Positions 1-7,982 of a stretch of 43,594 bases of DNA are shown piece after piece. The notes below the pieces were generated by a model. That model was not told the origin of the DNA. It searched no databases and saw nothing but the letters and a program-made list of their open reading frames with translations. Within the stretch, counting starts at the first letter, position 1, and each line of letters begins with the position of its first letter. The stretch spans positions 1 through 43,594 of the forward strand of contig USGY01000011.1 of the NCBI GenBank assembly GCA_900554365.1, given 5' to 3'. The position numbers and the translations under genes are program-made. Source of the DNA: an uncultured Clostridium sp. Lineage in GTDB: Bacteria; Bacillota; Clostridia; TANB77; CAG-508.

Positions 1-657
1 ACAGATGGTTCTGTTAACATCATCGGTGAGGTTGCAACAGACCCCGTAGCATCTTGGATGATACAAGCAGCCCAAGTTGCTTCTAAATTTACATTATTTA
101 CTCACCACGCTAAAACATTTCCTAACTTAGTAACTGCATTAAGAAACTCAATGCTAAGAACAGGAGTATTCACAGATGAAAAAACTGCAGAAGAGCAGGT
201 TGTACAAGTTTTAAACTTTGATATACATCAAATAAAAGACTTTAGAGGAAAAAGATATATTGAAAGAATTACAGAATGTATTCCAATAGAAAGCAAGAGT
301 GAATACAATTTCGACCATAGAAATGAAAAAACATTAGAAGGAAAATTTGATAAATTTTTCGATAATGCAACAAGATTTTTTGAAAAATCTACAGATAAAA
401 AACTTTATACATATAGAAACATCATGGAATATATTGATGGAGAATATGTAATAACAAACCCAATATCTGAGCAAAACCTAAAAGAAATGAGAAACAACAT
501 GGATGCATCAGATGTAGAACAATTTGATAAATTTGTTGAAAAACATTGGGGAGAACAATTAAAGAAAAAAGAAGCAGTTACTGTATCAAGTAACGTAGAA
601 AATAGCGAAGAAAAGAAAGTAACAAGAAGAGGAAGAAAAAAGAAAACAGAAGTTTAA
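1..657 (+). CDS. Tad/CpaF-like secretion ATPase, C-terminal part
   Basis: The frame is open from base 1, so the gene starts before the window and only its last 218 codons are present. The first residues (NIIGEVATDP) fit the Walker B region of CpaF/TadA ATPases (usually IxxGEVR), and FTHHAK about 35 residues on fits the usual TTVHAN box, followed by the typical ALRNSML helix. Such ATPases form cytoplasmic hexamers that drive assembly of Tad/Flp pili or type II-like export. The Arg after GEV is Ala here and the HAN box is altered, so this is a divergent member; the Walker A loop lies outside the window. After the ATPase core there is a charged tail ending in a basic RRGRKKK stretch. The platform gene follows after 33 bases, which supports the assignment. 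ATPase family is fairly sure; the exact subfamily is not. Confidence 0.8.
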   Translation, partial: TDGSVNIIGEVATDPVASWMIQAAQVASKFTLFTHHAKTFPNLVTALRNSMLRTGVFTDEKTAEEQVVQVLNFDIHQIKDFRGKRYIERITECIPIESKSEYNFDHRNEKTLEGKFDKFFDNATRFFEKSTDKKLYTYRNIMEYIDGEYVITNPISEQNLKEMRNNMDASDVEQFDKFVEKHWGEQLKKKEAVTVSSNVENSEEKKVTRRGRKKKTEV

Positions 658-690
658 GTACTAGATATAAAAAGGAGGTGCTAATATAAA

Positions 691-2796
691 TTGGATGGAA
701 ACTCAAATACAATAATATACTTTATAATGGGTGGCGCAGCAGGAGCATTTGTGATTATTGCACTAATATATTTTATACTAGCCAAAAAAATGCAAACTTC
801 TGAATACAAAAAAATTCAAAGATTACAACAAGGAACAAAAGAAAAGAAATTTTCATCAGAAGTATTATTTCAAAAACTATATCTTACATATATCAAAATA
901 CCATTTATCAAAAGATATGTTTTAAAAATAAGAAGAAGACTTGAAATCATTAATATTGATGATGAATATAACACAAGAAAAGGCACAGCTAAAATATTAA
1001 CAAAGACATTTGCAATTATCATTCCTATTATGATAGTTACAATTGTAATGACAACAAGTAACATTTTATTAATGAGCATTTTACTATTATTTGAATTATT
1101 TATGATTGATACATTTATAGATGGTTCAGTTGATAAAATAGATAACAATATTTTAAAAGAGCAAATTGATTTCTTCTCAGAAATTAGACATGCGTATCAT
1201 GAATTTAACATGGTAGAAGAAGCGATATATCAGGTATCACAAGATGATGAAAAAGATGTATCAAGACAAGGTGAAAAGATATATGAAATATTAATATCTG
1301 ATGATCCAGAAATGGAACTAGAAAAATATTATGATATAGCACCTAACAACTTCTTAAAGGAATTTGCAGGAGTTTCATATTTAACAAAAGAGTTTGGTGA
1401 TAGAAAAGTTGATGGCGCATCATTATATTTAAAAAATGTTAATAATATAACACAAGAAATGCAACTAGAAATTTTGAAAAGAGATAAATTGAATTATGTA
1501 TTTCAAAGTTTATCAGTTATAGCAATAGCACCAGTATTATTGTTAGAGCCTTTAAAAAACTGGGCTATATCTAATTTCTCATTTACATCAAGTTGGTATT
1601 TAGGAAAACCAGGTATGATAGTACAAATATTAATTATATTAATAACATTTATATCATATATATTAGTTAGAAAATTAAAAGATAATGGTTCAACAACAAT
1701 GAACACAAAAAATACAGAAAATCCATGGCAAGCTAAATTATATAAGAAAAAACCAATAAAAATGATTGTTGATTTATTTATACCAAAACAAGGTACAAAA
1801 GAATATAGAAAAGTTCAACAAATGCTTAAAGATTCAGCTTCGTCACAAAAAATGGAATGGCTGTATATAAATAGAATAACACTGGCAATTGTTACATTTA
1901 TAGTATCTATAATTTTGTTTTTACAATTACATCAGGTAGCGATAAATTATGTCTATACTGAGCCAACAACAGATTATGATATTATAGGTGGACTTTCAGA
2001 AAAAGATGAAAAGAAAGCAATGGAATTAACAAAAAGTGACAATGTTTTCTTGGACAAGTTTAGAGGAAAAACAAATACTACAAAGCAACAATTACAATCA
2101 GCAATAGAAAAATCTGATGACTATAAAGACGCAGAAAATGATGAAATTGTAACTGCTACAAATAGAATTTATAAAAAACTACAAATAGTAAACAGCGAAT
2201 ATATGAAATGGTTTGAATTATTACTAGCTTGTGTATTTGCGGTAGTGGGCTATATGGCACCTATTTGGATATTAGTATTCCAAGTTAAGATGAGACAACT
2301 TGAAATGGAAGATGAAGTAATGCAATTCCAGACAATTATAATGATGTTAATGAGAATCGAAAGGGTTAACGTTGAAATCATATTAGATTGGCTAGAAAGG
2401 TATTCAAACATATTTAAACCGGTAATTACAAAATGTGTTAACAACTATGAAGCTGGAGCATGGGAAGCATTAGAAACAATGAAAGATGAAGTTACATATG
2501 TTCCTTTAATTAGAATCATTGAAAGCTTACAAGCAGCAGTTGAAAAAATACCTATTAAAGATGCATTTGATGAATTAGATTCAGAAAGAGATTATTATCA
2601 AGCTAAGAGACAAGAATCAAATGAAAGATTAATAAAAAGAAAAGGTATGATAGGAAAGGCAATAGGTTTTGCACCAATGGTATGTTTGTTTGTAGGATAT
2701 TTAATTATACCATTAGTATTTATAGGATTAACAAGTATGTCATCATCATTTGCAACAATGACAGCTGGTTCAGCAACATCAACAACAACAAATTAA
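691..2796 (+). CDS. Tad-like inner-membrane platform protein, two T2SSF-type halves
   Basis: A 701-residue membrane protein, about twice the size of a single TadB or TadC. One membrane helix lies near residues 10-31, a pair near 100-135, more near 270-330, one near 400, one near 510-535 and one near 655-680. Between them are two cytoplasmic helical stretches (about 140-265 and 540-650) that each look like a T2SSF domain; the second (MQFQTIIMMLMRIERV onward) is the clearer. TadB and TadC are the platform proteins on which the ATPase acts, so this looks like both in one chain. The start is TTG at 691, set by AAAGGAGGTG at 672-681; the only nearby ATG (695) is out of frame. It follows the ATPase gene by 33 bases and precedes the pilin-like genes by 20 bases, so one operon is likely. 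Confidence 0.7.
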   Translation: MDGNSNTIIYFIMGGAAGAFVIIALIYFILAKKMQTSEYKKIQRLQQGTKEKKFSSEVLFQKLYLTYIKIPFIKRYVLKIRRRLEIINIDDEYNTRKGTAKILTKTFAIIIPIMIVTIVMTTSNILLMSILLLFELFMIDTFIDGSVDKIDNNILKEQIDFFSEIRHAYHEFNMVEEAIYQVSQDDEKDVSRQGEKIYEILISDDPEMELEKYYDIAPNNFLKEFAGVSYLTKEFGDRKVDGASLYLKNVNNITQEMQLEILKRDKLNYVFQSLSVIAIAPVLLLEPLKNWAISNFSFTSSWYLGKPGMIVQILIILITFISYILVRKLKDNGSTTMNTKNTENPWQAKLYKKKPIKMIVDLFIPKQGTKEYRKVQQMLKDSASSQKMEWLYINRITLAIVTFIVSIILFLQLHQVAINYVYTEPTTDYDIIGGLSEKDEKKAMELTKSDNVFLDKFRGKTNTTKQQLQSAIEKSDDYKDAENDEIVTATNRIYKKLQIVNSEYMKWFELLLACVFAVVGYMAPIWILVFQVKMRQLEMEDEVMQFQTIIMMLMRIERVNVEIILDWLERYSNIFKPVITKCVNNYEAGAWEALETMKDEVTYVPLIRIIESLQAAVEKIPIKDAFDELDSERDYYQAKRQESNERLIKRKGMIGKAIGFAPMVCLFVGYLIIPLVFIGLTSMSSSFATMTAGSATSTTTN

Positions 2797-2816
2797 AATG
2801 TTAGGAGGTCGATTAT

Positions 2817-3584
2817 ATGGAGAATGCTTCAAAAGCTTTGATTATGGCAGGAAGTGTATTAATTGCATTATTGGTTGTAGGAGCTTTAGTATTAATGTTT
2901 AGTAATTTGACATCATATCAAAATTCAAATGAAAAAGCTAATAAAGATGAACAAATAACTAAATTTAATCAAGAGTATTCTACATATAATCGTAAAGATG
3001 TAAGAGGCAATGAATTATATTCTTTAATAAATAGAGTTGTTGATTACAACAGAAGAGAATCAACAGCTGGAACTTCAAACACAAATGAAACATGGGCAGA
3101 TAAAGGTGCAACAATTGCATTTGAGCCAATGGAAGTAGAATTTAAAATTTCAGCAAAAGATAAAAAAAATATTTCAGCAGATCATTCTACAAATAGATTA
3201 ATTAATCAAACAAGATGGGATATTAATGGAAATACAAATACATTTACAATAAAACAAAAAGTAGATGGACTTGAAAAAGAATTTGGACAAGATTCTTTAA
3301 CAAATTTAGTAAATGGAATGTCTGAAATATTCATAAATACAAATGATCAAAACGAAAAAATGGAAGCAATTAATAAGTTTAATTCAGCATGTAAATCTAA
3401 AAGTTTAAAACTTACAGAATGGAATAAAATAGGACCAGATGGTGATTATACAAAAGCTGTATATACTTATTATGAATACATACAATTCAAAAGATTGCAT
3501 TTTGACTGTAAAGCTGTAAAATATAGTCAAAAAACAGGTAGAATTATTAAATTAAGTTTTGAATCAACAGGAAAATTTAATTAG
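2817..3584 (+). CDS. Pilin-like single-helix envelope protein, MENASKAL family, copy 1 (255 aa)
   Basis: Starts MENASKALIMAGS and runs straight into a hydrophobic helix (about residues 8-28), without the positively charged leader plus Gly of ordinary prepilins. The rest should face outward. From F50 it carries the motif FNQEYSTY, then DVRG and SLINRVV, and ends with two predicted strands around a YSQKTGR turn. The same layout recurs in the genes at 3602, 4085 and 4603, and at the end of the gene at 35996. This copy has a longer middle (about residues 80-200). The start ATG follows GGAGG at 2804-2808. Position directly after a secretion ATPase and platform gene suggests a pilus or pseudopilus subunit. 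No named family was recognised; function is inferred from position only. Confidence 0.6.
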   Translation: MENASKALIMAGSVLIALLVVGALVLMFSNLTSYQNSNEKANKDEQITKFNQEYSTYNRKDVRGNELYSLINRVVDYNRRESTAGTSNTNETWADKGATIAFEPMEVEFKISAKDKKNISADHSTNRLINQTRWDINGNTNTFTIKQKVDGLEKEFGQDSLTNLVNGMSEIFINTNDQNEKMEAINKFNSACKSKSLKLTEWNKIGPDGDYTKAVYTYYEYIQFKRLHFDCKAVKYSQKTGRIIKLSFESTGKFN

Positions 3585-3601
3585 TAGGAGTAAGGAAGAA
3601 T

Positions 3602-4069
3602 ATGGAGAATGCATCAAAGGCTTTACTTATGGCTGCAGGAGTTCTAATAGGAGTTTTGATAATATCATTAGCAGTATACTTAATGTCCTATTTTGGTGGT
3701 GTTTCTGCAGATATACATAAGCAACAAAAAGCTAATCAAATAAATCAATTTAATTCTCAGTTTACTGCTTATGAAGGAAAAGATTGCACAGTATATGATG
3801 CAGTTACACTTGCAAATTTAGCAAAGAGTAATAATGAAAACTATTCTTTAACTTCTGCTAGTACAAATAATTATTATATTACTGTAAAATTATCAGGAAA
3901 AAATATAGAAAACATGGAAAAAGAAGAATTAGATAACATAATAACCAAAGAAATGACTAAAATGATTACAGATGAAGATGGAAAGCAGGTATTACCTAAA
4001 TATAGTTGTACAGTAACAATTAATCCAAAAACTCAACGTGTACAAACAGTAGTTTTTAAAAATAAATAA
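3602..4069 (+). CDS. Pilin-like single-helix envelope protein, MENASKAL family, copy 2 (155 aa)
   Basis: Opens with MENASKALLMAAGVL, nearly identical to the start of the preceding gene, followed by a hydrophobic helix to about residue 32. From F50 it has FNSQFTAYEGKD, the family motif, then a short helix ending in a NN pair, and it closes with a strand pair around NPKTQRV. Beyond the N-terminal helix and the motif the sequence differs clearly from its neighbours, so the copies are old duplicates rather than recent ones. It lies 17 bases after copy 1 behind a GTAGGAGTAAGGA binding site. A minor pilin or pseudopilin is the best guess from context; no enzyme motif is visible. Confidence 0.6.
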   Translation: MENASKALLMAAGVLIGVLIISLAVYLMSYFGGVSADIHKQQKANQINQFNSQFTAYEGKDCTVYDAVTLANLAKSNNENYSLTSASTNNYYITVKLSGKNIENMEKEELDNIITKEMTKMITDEDGKQVLPKYSCTVTINPKTQRVQTVVFKNK

Positions 4070-4084
4070 AGAATAGAGGAAAGC

Positions 4085-4516
4085 ATGAAAAAAATAGCAA
4101 TATTTTTCTTAACTATAGTTATTATTGTAGTAGGTATAGGATATTTATATTTAAATTATAAATCTAATTATTATACTGCTAAAAAAGAAAATTCTCAATT
4201 TTCTAGTTACTATAAACAAGAATTTTATGGATCAGATGTGGTTACTTTAATAAATAAAGCATATGACAATAATCTTACAAGCAGTGTAGAAAGAGATAAA
4301 AAAGGAAAATTTATTGAAAACCAAACAAATTCACTAAAAATAGATATAAAAATGTTAGATGTTGATAAAACTTATGATATGGAAACATTATATATAGGGG
4401 GAATGGACAAGTTTGTACAATATTATAATCAAATCAAATTTAAATGTACAAAAATTGAATATCATAAATCAACAGGAAAAGTAAAATATATGCTAATAGA
4501 ACAAATTACACAATAA
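4085..4516 (+). CDS. Single-helix envelope protein related to the pilin-like set (143 aa)
   Basis: This member begins MKKIAIFF with a lysine-anchored hydrophobic helix (about residues 5-24), unlike the MENASKAL start of the flanking genes. The outer part still resembles theirs: SQFSSYYKQEFYGSDVV from about residue 38, then LINKAYDNN, and a closing strand-turn-strand around HKSTGKV. It is therefore the shared outer domain on a different membrane anchor. It sits 15 bases after copy 2 in the same direction. The change of N-terminus could mean it is anchored rather than built into a filament, but that is inference. No known family was recognised. Confidence 0.55.
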   Translation: MKKIAIFFLTIVIIVVGIGYLYLNYKSNYYTAKKENSQFSSYYKQEFYGSDVVTLINKAYDNNLTSSVERDKKGKFIENQTNSLKIDIKMLDVDKTYDMETLYIGGMDKFVQYYNQIKFKCTKIEYHKSTGKVKYMLIEQITQ

Positions 4517-4541
4517 AATTATTAATTTAGTTATTAACGTT

Positions 4542-4560
4542 CCTGATTTTTAAAATCAGG
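4542..4560 (+). other. Perfect hairpin in the gap between pilin-like genes
   Basis: CCTGATTTT at 4542-4550 is complementary to AAAATCAGG at 4552-4560. No run of T follows, so it does not look like a standard terminator. It lies between the stop at 4516 and the ribosome binding site (AAAGGAGG, 4587-4594) of the next gene. It may protect or separate segments of the operon mRNA. Confidence 0.5.
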
Positions 4561-4602
4561 GAAATATATAAAACCAAAGTAAAAATAAAGGAGGAATTTA
4601 TT

Positions 4603-5013
4603 ATGGAGAATGCATCAAAAGCATTAATTATTGCAGGGGCAATATTACTATCTATTTTAATTATATCATTAGGAATAATGATTTATAACAATGCATCAGG
4701 AGTTGTAAAAAATAGCTCTATGAACCAAGTTGAAATTCAACAATTTAATCAACAATTTACACAATATGAAGGAAAAAATGTTAGAGGCGCTACAGTAATT
4801 TCTATGGCACAAGCTGTATTAGCAAATAATATGTCAGCAGATAGTGATGATAGAAAAGTTGCTTTAACAGGAAATATTACAATGCCTAAAACAGCTACAA
4901 CTGTTAGTACATCAAATATACAAACTGGAAGTACATATACTGTAACAATTACTTACGGTTCTTCATCTGGAAATAAAGGTTTAGTTTCTTCAATAAATAT
5001 TAGTAAAAACTAA
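4603..5013 (+). CDS. Pilin-like single-helix envelope protein, MENASKAL family, copy 3 (136 aa)
   Basis: Starts MENASKALIIAGAILL, with a hydrophobic helix to about residue 29. From F48 it has FNQQFTQYEGKNVRG, the clearest example of the family motif, then a short helix ending LANN, a Thr/Ser-rich strand region, and a closing strand pair around a SGNKG turn. It is the shortest copy and shows the domain in minimal form: helix, motif, helix, strands. A strong AAAGGAGG site precedes the ATG. Being in line with copies 1 and 2 in a Tad-like cluster suggests a structural subunit of a surface or periplasmic filament. Function unproven. Confidence 0.6.
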   Translation: MENASKALIIAGAILLSILIISLGIMIYNNASGVVKNSSMNQVEIQQFNQQFTQYEGKNVRGATVISMAQAVLANNMSADSDDRKVALTGNITMPKTATTVSTSNIQTGSTYTVTITYGSSSGNKGLVSSINISKN

Positions 5014-5031
5014 TAATAAGGAGGTGATCTT

Positions 5032-5682
5032 ATGGAAAATGCCGCAGACGCATTAAAAATGGCGGCAGCTGTATTAATATTTGTTGTGGCATTGTCCATA
5101 AGCATCAATGCCTTTTCAGAAGTAAGAACAACAGCAACAACAATTTTGAATTATAAAGATAACGAATATGATTATACATATGTTCAAAGTAATGGTGGAA
5201 CAGAAAGGCTAGTAGGTTTAGAAAGTATAATTCCAACCATATATAAAGCATATAAAGAAAATTACAAAATAGTTTTCGATTCAAATTTACTTCCAGATGG
5301 AGTATATCAAAGAAAAAATATTGATACTGGAGCTTACGAAAAAGTACAATCAATTGATTTACAGAAAGAAGTTTTAGGAAATAATACAGACAAAGAACAA
5401 TTTATAATGGGAATATTATATGGTTCAAAGTATTATAACACTACAGTAAATGGAATGACAATAAAAGACAAATTTAAAAAGAATTTTGGAATTGACTTGA
5501 ATACGAATGGAATTTATGATAAAATACAAAACAGAAAAGTAAAAGAATGTATAGGTATTTATTATCAAGAAGAAGTAGAAAAATCATCTGATACAGGTTC
5601 AGATACAGGAACAACTACTGATTCTAATGTTCCAGATGCAAATAAAACGGAAAAAAGGGTTATAACTTATACATCAATATAA
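5032..5682 (+). CDS. Pilin-like single-helix envelope protein, MENAADAL variant (216 aa)
   Basis: Begins MENAADALKMAAAVLI, a variant of the MENASKAL start, followed by a hydrophobic helix to about residue 28. The outer part differs from the other copies: the FN-x2-F motif is not clear, and the C-terminus is a Ser/Thr/Asp-rich tail (around SDTGSDTGTTTDS) ending in ITYTSI. It may have a related but separate role, for example at the tip or base of a filament. AAGGAGGTGAT at 5019-5029 sets the start. It lies 18 bases after copy 3. Not recognised beyond the shared N-terminus. Confidence 0.55.
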   Translation: MENAADALKMAAAVLIFVVALSISINAFSEVRTTATTILNYKDNEYDYTYVQSNGGTERLVGLESIIPTIYKAYKENYKIVFDSNLLPDGVYQRKNIDTGAYEKVQSIDLQKEVLGNNTDKEQFIMGILYGSKYYNTTVNGMTIKDKFKKNFGIDLNTNGIYDKIQNRKVKECIGIYYQEEVEKSSDTGSDTGTTTDSNVPDANKTEKRVITYTSI

Positions 5683-5712
5683 AGGCTTATGTAAGTCTTA
5701 AAGGAGGAAAAA

Positions 5713-6252
5713 ATGGGAGATACACTAATTACCGTAATAGCAATTGCATTAGCAGCTGTTTTAATGTTTGTGTTTCCACTAATGACAATGTCAGATAGAA
5801 CTGATGACGTTTCTCAATTAGCAGTAGAAACAGCGACAACAGATTTTGTTGACGATGTAAGAACAACAGGAAAATTATCAATGGACAAATATAGTAAATT
5901 TTTACAAAATATTACTTCAACAGGAAATACATATGATGTAGAAATGCAACTTAATGTTTTAGACGAAAATCCTGGAAAGAAAACAACAGAAGCTCAAAAA
6001 ACTAAAATTGGAGAAAATGTATATTATACGATGTACACTTCACAAATATTGGATCAAATTAATCCATCTTCTGGAACAACAAAAGTGTTAGCGTTAAAAG
6101 AAGGAGATATGTTTACAACAAGTGTAAAAAATACTAATTCTACACTATCACAACAATTAAAGAATTTCTTTTACTCTGTAACAGGAAATGATACATATAC
6201 AATTGCAGCAGAGCATGGTGGAATCGTTACAGCAAATGGAAGTGGAAAATAA
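5713..6252 (+). CDS. TadE-like small membrane protein (179 aa)
   Basis: A short N-terminus (MGDTLITV) leads into one hydrophobic helix (about residues 4-25, IAIALAAVLMFVFPL), then an outward domain with a helical start (QLAVETATTDFVDDVRTTGKLS). This matches the general plan of TadE/TadF-type minor pilins of Tad systems, which have one N-terminal helix and a globular outer domain. The position inside the ATPase-platform-pilin cluster supports that role. The ribosome binding site is AAAGGAGG at 5700-5707. Assignment rests on topology and context rather than a recognised signature. Confidence 0.5.
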   Translation: MGDTLITVIAIALAAVLMFVFPLMTMSDRTDDVSQLAVETATTDFVDDVRTTGKLSMDKYSKFLQNITSTGNTYDVEMQLNVLDENPGKKTTEAQKTKIGENVYYTMYTSQILDQINPSSGTTKVLALKEGDMFTTSVKNTNSTLSQQLKNFFYSVTGNDTYTIAAEHGGIVTANGSGK

Positions 6253-6267
6253 AAACAAAAACTTATT

Positions 6268-6300
6268 AGCTTGTAATATGTATATTACAAGCTTGTTTTA
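6268..6300 (+). terminator. Hairpin after the TadE-like gene
   Basis: AGCTTGTAATA (6268-6278) pairs perfectly with TATTACAAGCT (6283-6293) over a TGTA loop, and a short T-rich stretch follows. It could be a weak terminator or attenuator ahead of the large gene at 6326. Confidence 0.55.
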
Positions 6301-6325
6301 TATATAATACAAAGGAAAGTGAAAT

Positions 6326-7924
6326 ATGAAAATTCAAAATTTAGCAGTAATATTTGTAATTATAATATTACCTATTTCTTTAATATTAACTTCATATGTT
6401 CAAAATCAAGTAAAAACACTTGAATTACAAATGTCATATGATACAAAATTAACAAATGCAACATATGATGCTGTAAAAGCATTTCAATTAAATACAGTAA
6501 ATAGTAGTACATCTGATTTAGCAAACTCTAAAATTAGAGATATACAAGCATCTATAAATTCATTTTTTAATTCAGTTTCAACACAATTTAATTTAGCAGG
6601 TTATAACAAGGACATATTAAAAGCATATGTTCCAGCACTTGTATATACAATGTATGATGGTTATTATATATATTCACCATTTACAAATACATTAGACCAA
6701 GAAGATAGCACAGGAACAACATATAAAAATGGTGATAAACTTTATAACTTAAAACCATATATCCATTATAGTTGCAGGTATAAAAACGGAAGTACAGATG
6801 TAGTAATTACATATTCATTAGACAATTACATACAAGTTGAAGGAATAGTTAACGGAAAACCTGAAAGTCGTTCTGGATATTTATTAGACAATGTTAGAGA
6901 TTCAGCTGGCAGTGTCTCATACAGACAAATACCAATTACAACAGAAAATTTAAGTGAAAAACTTATTGTTTCAGATGATTTAAATACACAAACTTATACA
7001 TATACAAAAATAAATGGTGTAAAATATTATAAAGATAATAGTACAGGAAAATGGTTTTCTATTTTAAATGGAACAAGATATGATTCAGAAAGTGCGAATT
7101 TCAAGACAACAAATGATGCTGGTCAAAGGTATTACAAAGAGGCAAAAGAATTTACAGATTGGGTTAGTAATAATTTAGGTTCTTTAAAATCATCAGATGC
7201 AGTTAATGAAAATGGAACTGGAAAAATAACAGATACAGATTTATTTAATTCAGATTATAAGATATTTACAGGAGGAAGCAGTGGGACATCTATAGAAGAT
7301 CCAAATTCTAATTTTAATCAACAAAGATTAGCTGTAATTAGATATTCAATTGAAAAAAACTTATCAATTGCAATTGCAAATTACAACAACTATACAACTG
7401 TAACAACTGATTTTGAAATGCCAAAATTAAAAGAAGATGAATGGGAAAAAATATTAAATAATGTTTCTGTAATTAGCTTTTTACAAGGACTAAGTATAGG
7501 TGGAAAAATATATAATGGATATTCAATTGTTACAAATACTAAAACAGAAGAATTAGTAAATACAGACTCAATTTATTTAATAACAGGAGACGGATATTAT
7601 CATAGAGTTACAGATAAGGATTTAGTTGGTAAATCAGTTCAACAAGGATTTTTAAATACCGATTTTGAAAGAAAAACAATGATTAAATCTGATTCATCAT
7701 CAGCGTATTTCTTTCCACATAGTGAGCTAGGATGCTATTCCTCAATCGTAAATCAAAGTAATGTAGATGACTTATCTAACTCAAATGACAATATATATAA
7801 ATATATGGCAGAAAAAGGTGGAGATTTGGCTCAAAAATATTTTACAGCATTAGGTCGTGAAAGATACAGTATGTATAAAACAAATAATAACACAGAAGAA
7901 TTAACCAAAGAGTTTTCTAATTAA
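6326..7924 (+). CDS. Large single-helix envelope protein of the Tad-like cluster (532 aa)
   Basis: One N-terminal membrane helix (about residues 5-25, LAVIFVIIILPISLILTSY) is followed by a long helical stretch and a large outward part rich in Asn, Ser, Thr and Tyr. After the helix comes VQNQVKTLELQMSYDTKL, a coiled-coil-like run often seen in TadE/TadG and pseudopilin proteins, then an outer domain around LVYTMYDGYYIYSPF. Size and position as the last gene of the cluster suggest a TadG-like or tip subunit. No catalytic motif was seen. It is preceded by a hairpin and an AAAGGAAAG site. Not recognised as a named family. Confidence 0.5.
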   Translation: MKIQNLAVIFVIIILPISLILTSYVQNQVKTLELQMSYDTKLTNATYDAVKAFQLNTVNSSTSDLANSKIRDIQASINSFFNSVSTQFNLAGYNKDILKAYVPALVYTMYDGYYIYSPFTNTLDQEDSTGTTYKNGDKLYNLKPYIHYSCRYKNGSTDVVITYSLDNYIQVEGIVNGKPESRSGYLLDNVRDSAGSVSYRQIPITTENLSEKLIVSDDLNTQTYTYTKINGVKYYKDNSTGKWFSILNGTRYDSESANFKTTNDAGQRYYKEAKEFTDWVSNNLGSLKSSDAVNENGTGKITDTDLFNSDYKIFTGGSSGTSIEDPNSNFNQQRLAVIRYSIEKNLSIAIANYNNYTTVTTDFEMPKLKEDEWEKILNNVSVISFLQGLSIGGKIYNGYSIVTNTKTEELVNTDSIYLITGDGYYHRVTDKDLVGKSVQQGFLNTDFERKTMIKSDSSSAYFFPHSELGCYSSIVNQSNVDDLSNSNDNIYKYMAEKGGDLAQKYFTALGRERYSMYKTNNNTEELTKEFSN

Positions 7925-7982
7925 TTGTATATAAAAATAAAAAAAGTAAATACTAATAATAGCAAAATTAAAGGAGAATTTT

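Noticed and set aside
7927..7955. Sigma-G or sigma-F like promoter before spoIVB
   Set aside because: GTATA and AATACTA are 17 bases apart and only partly match; not convincing.
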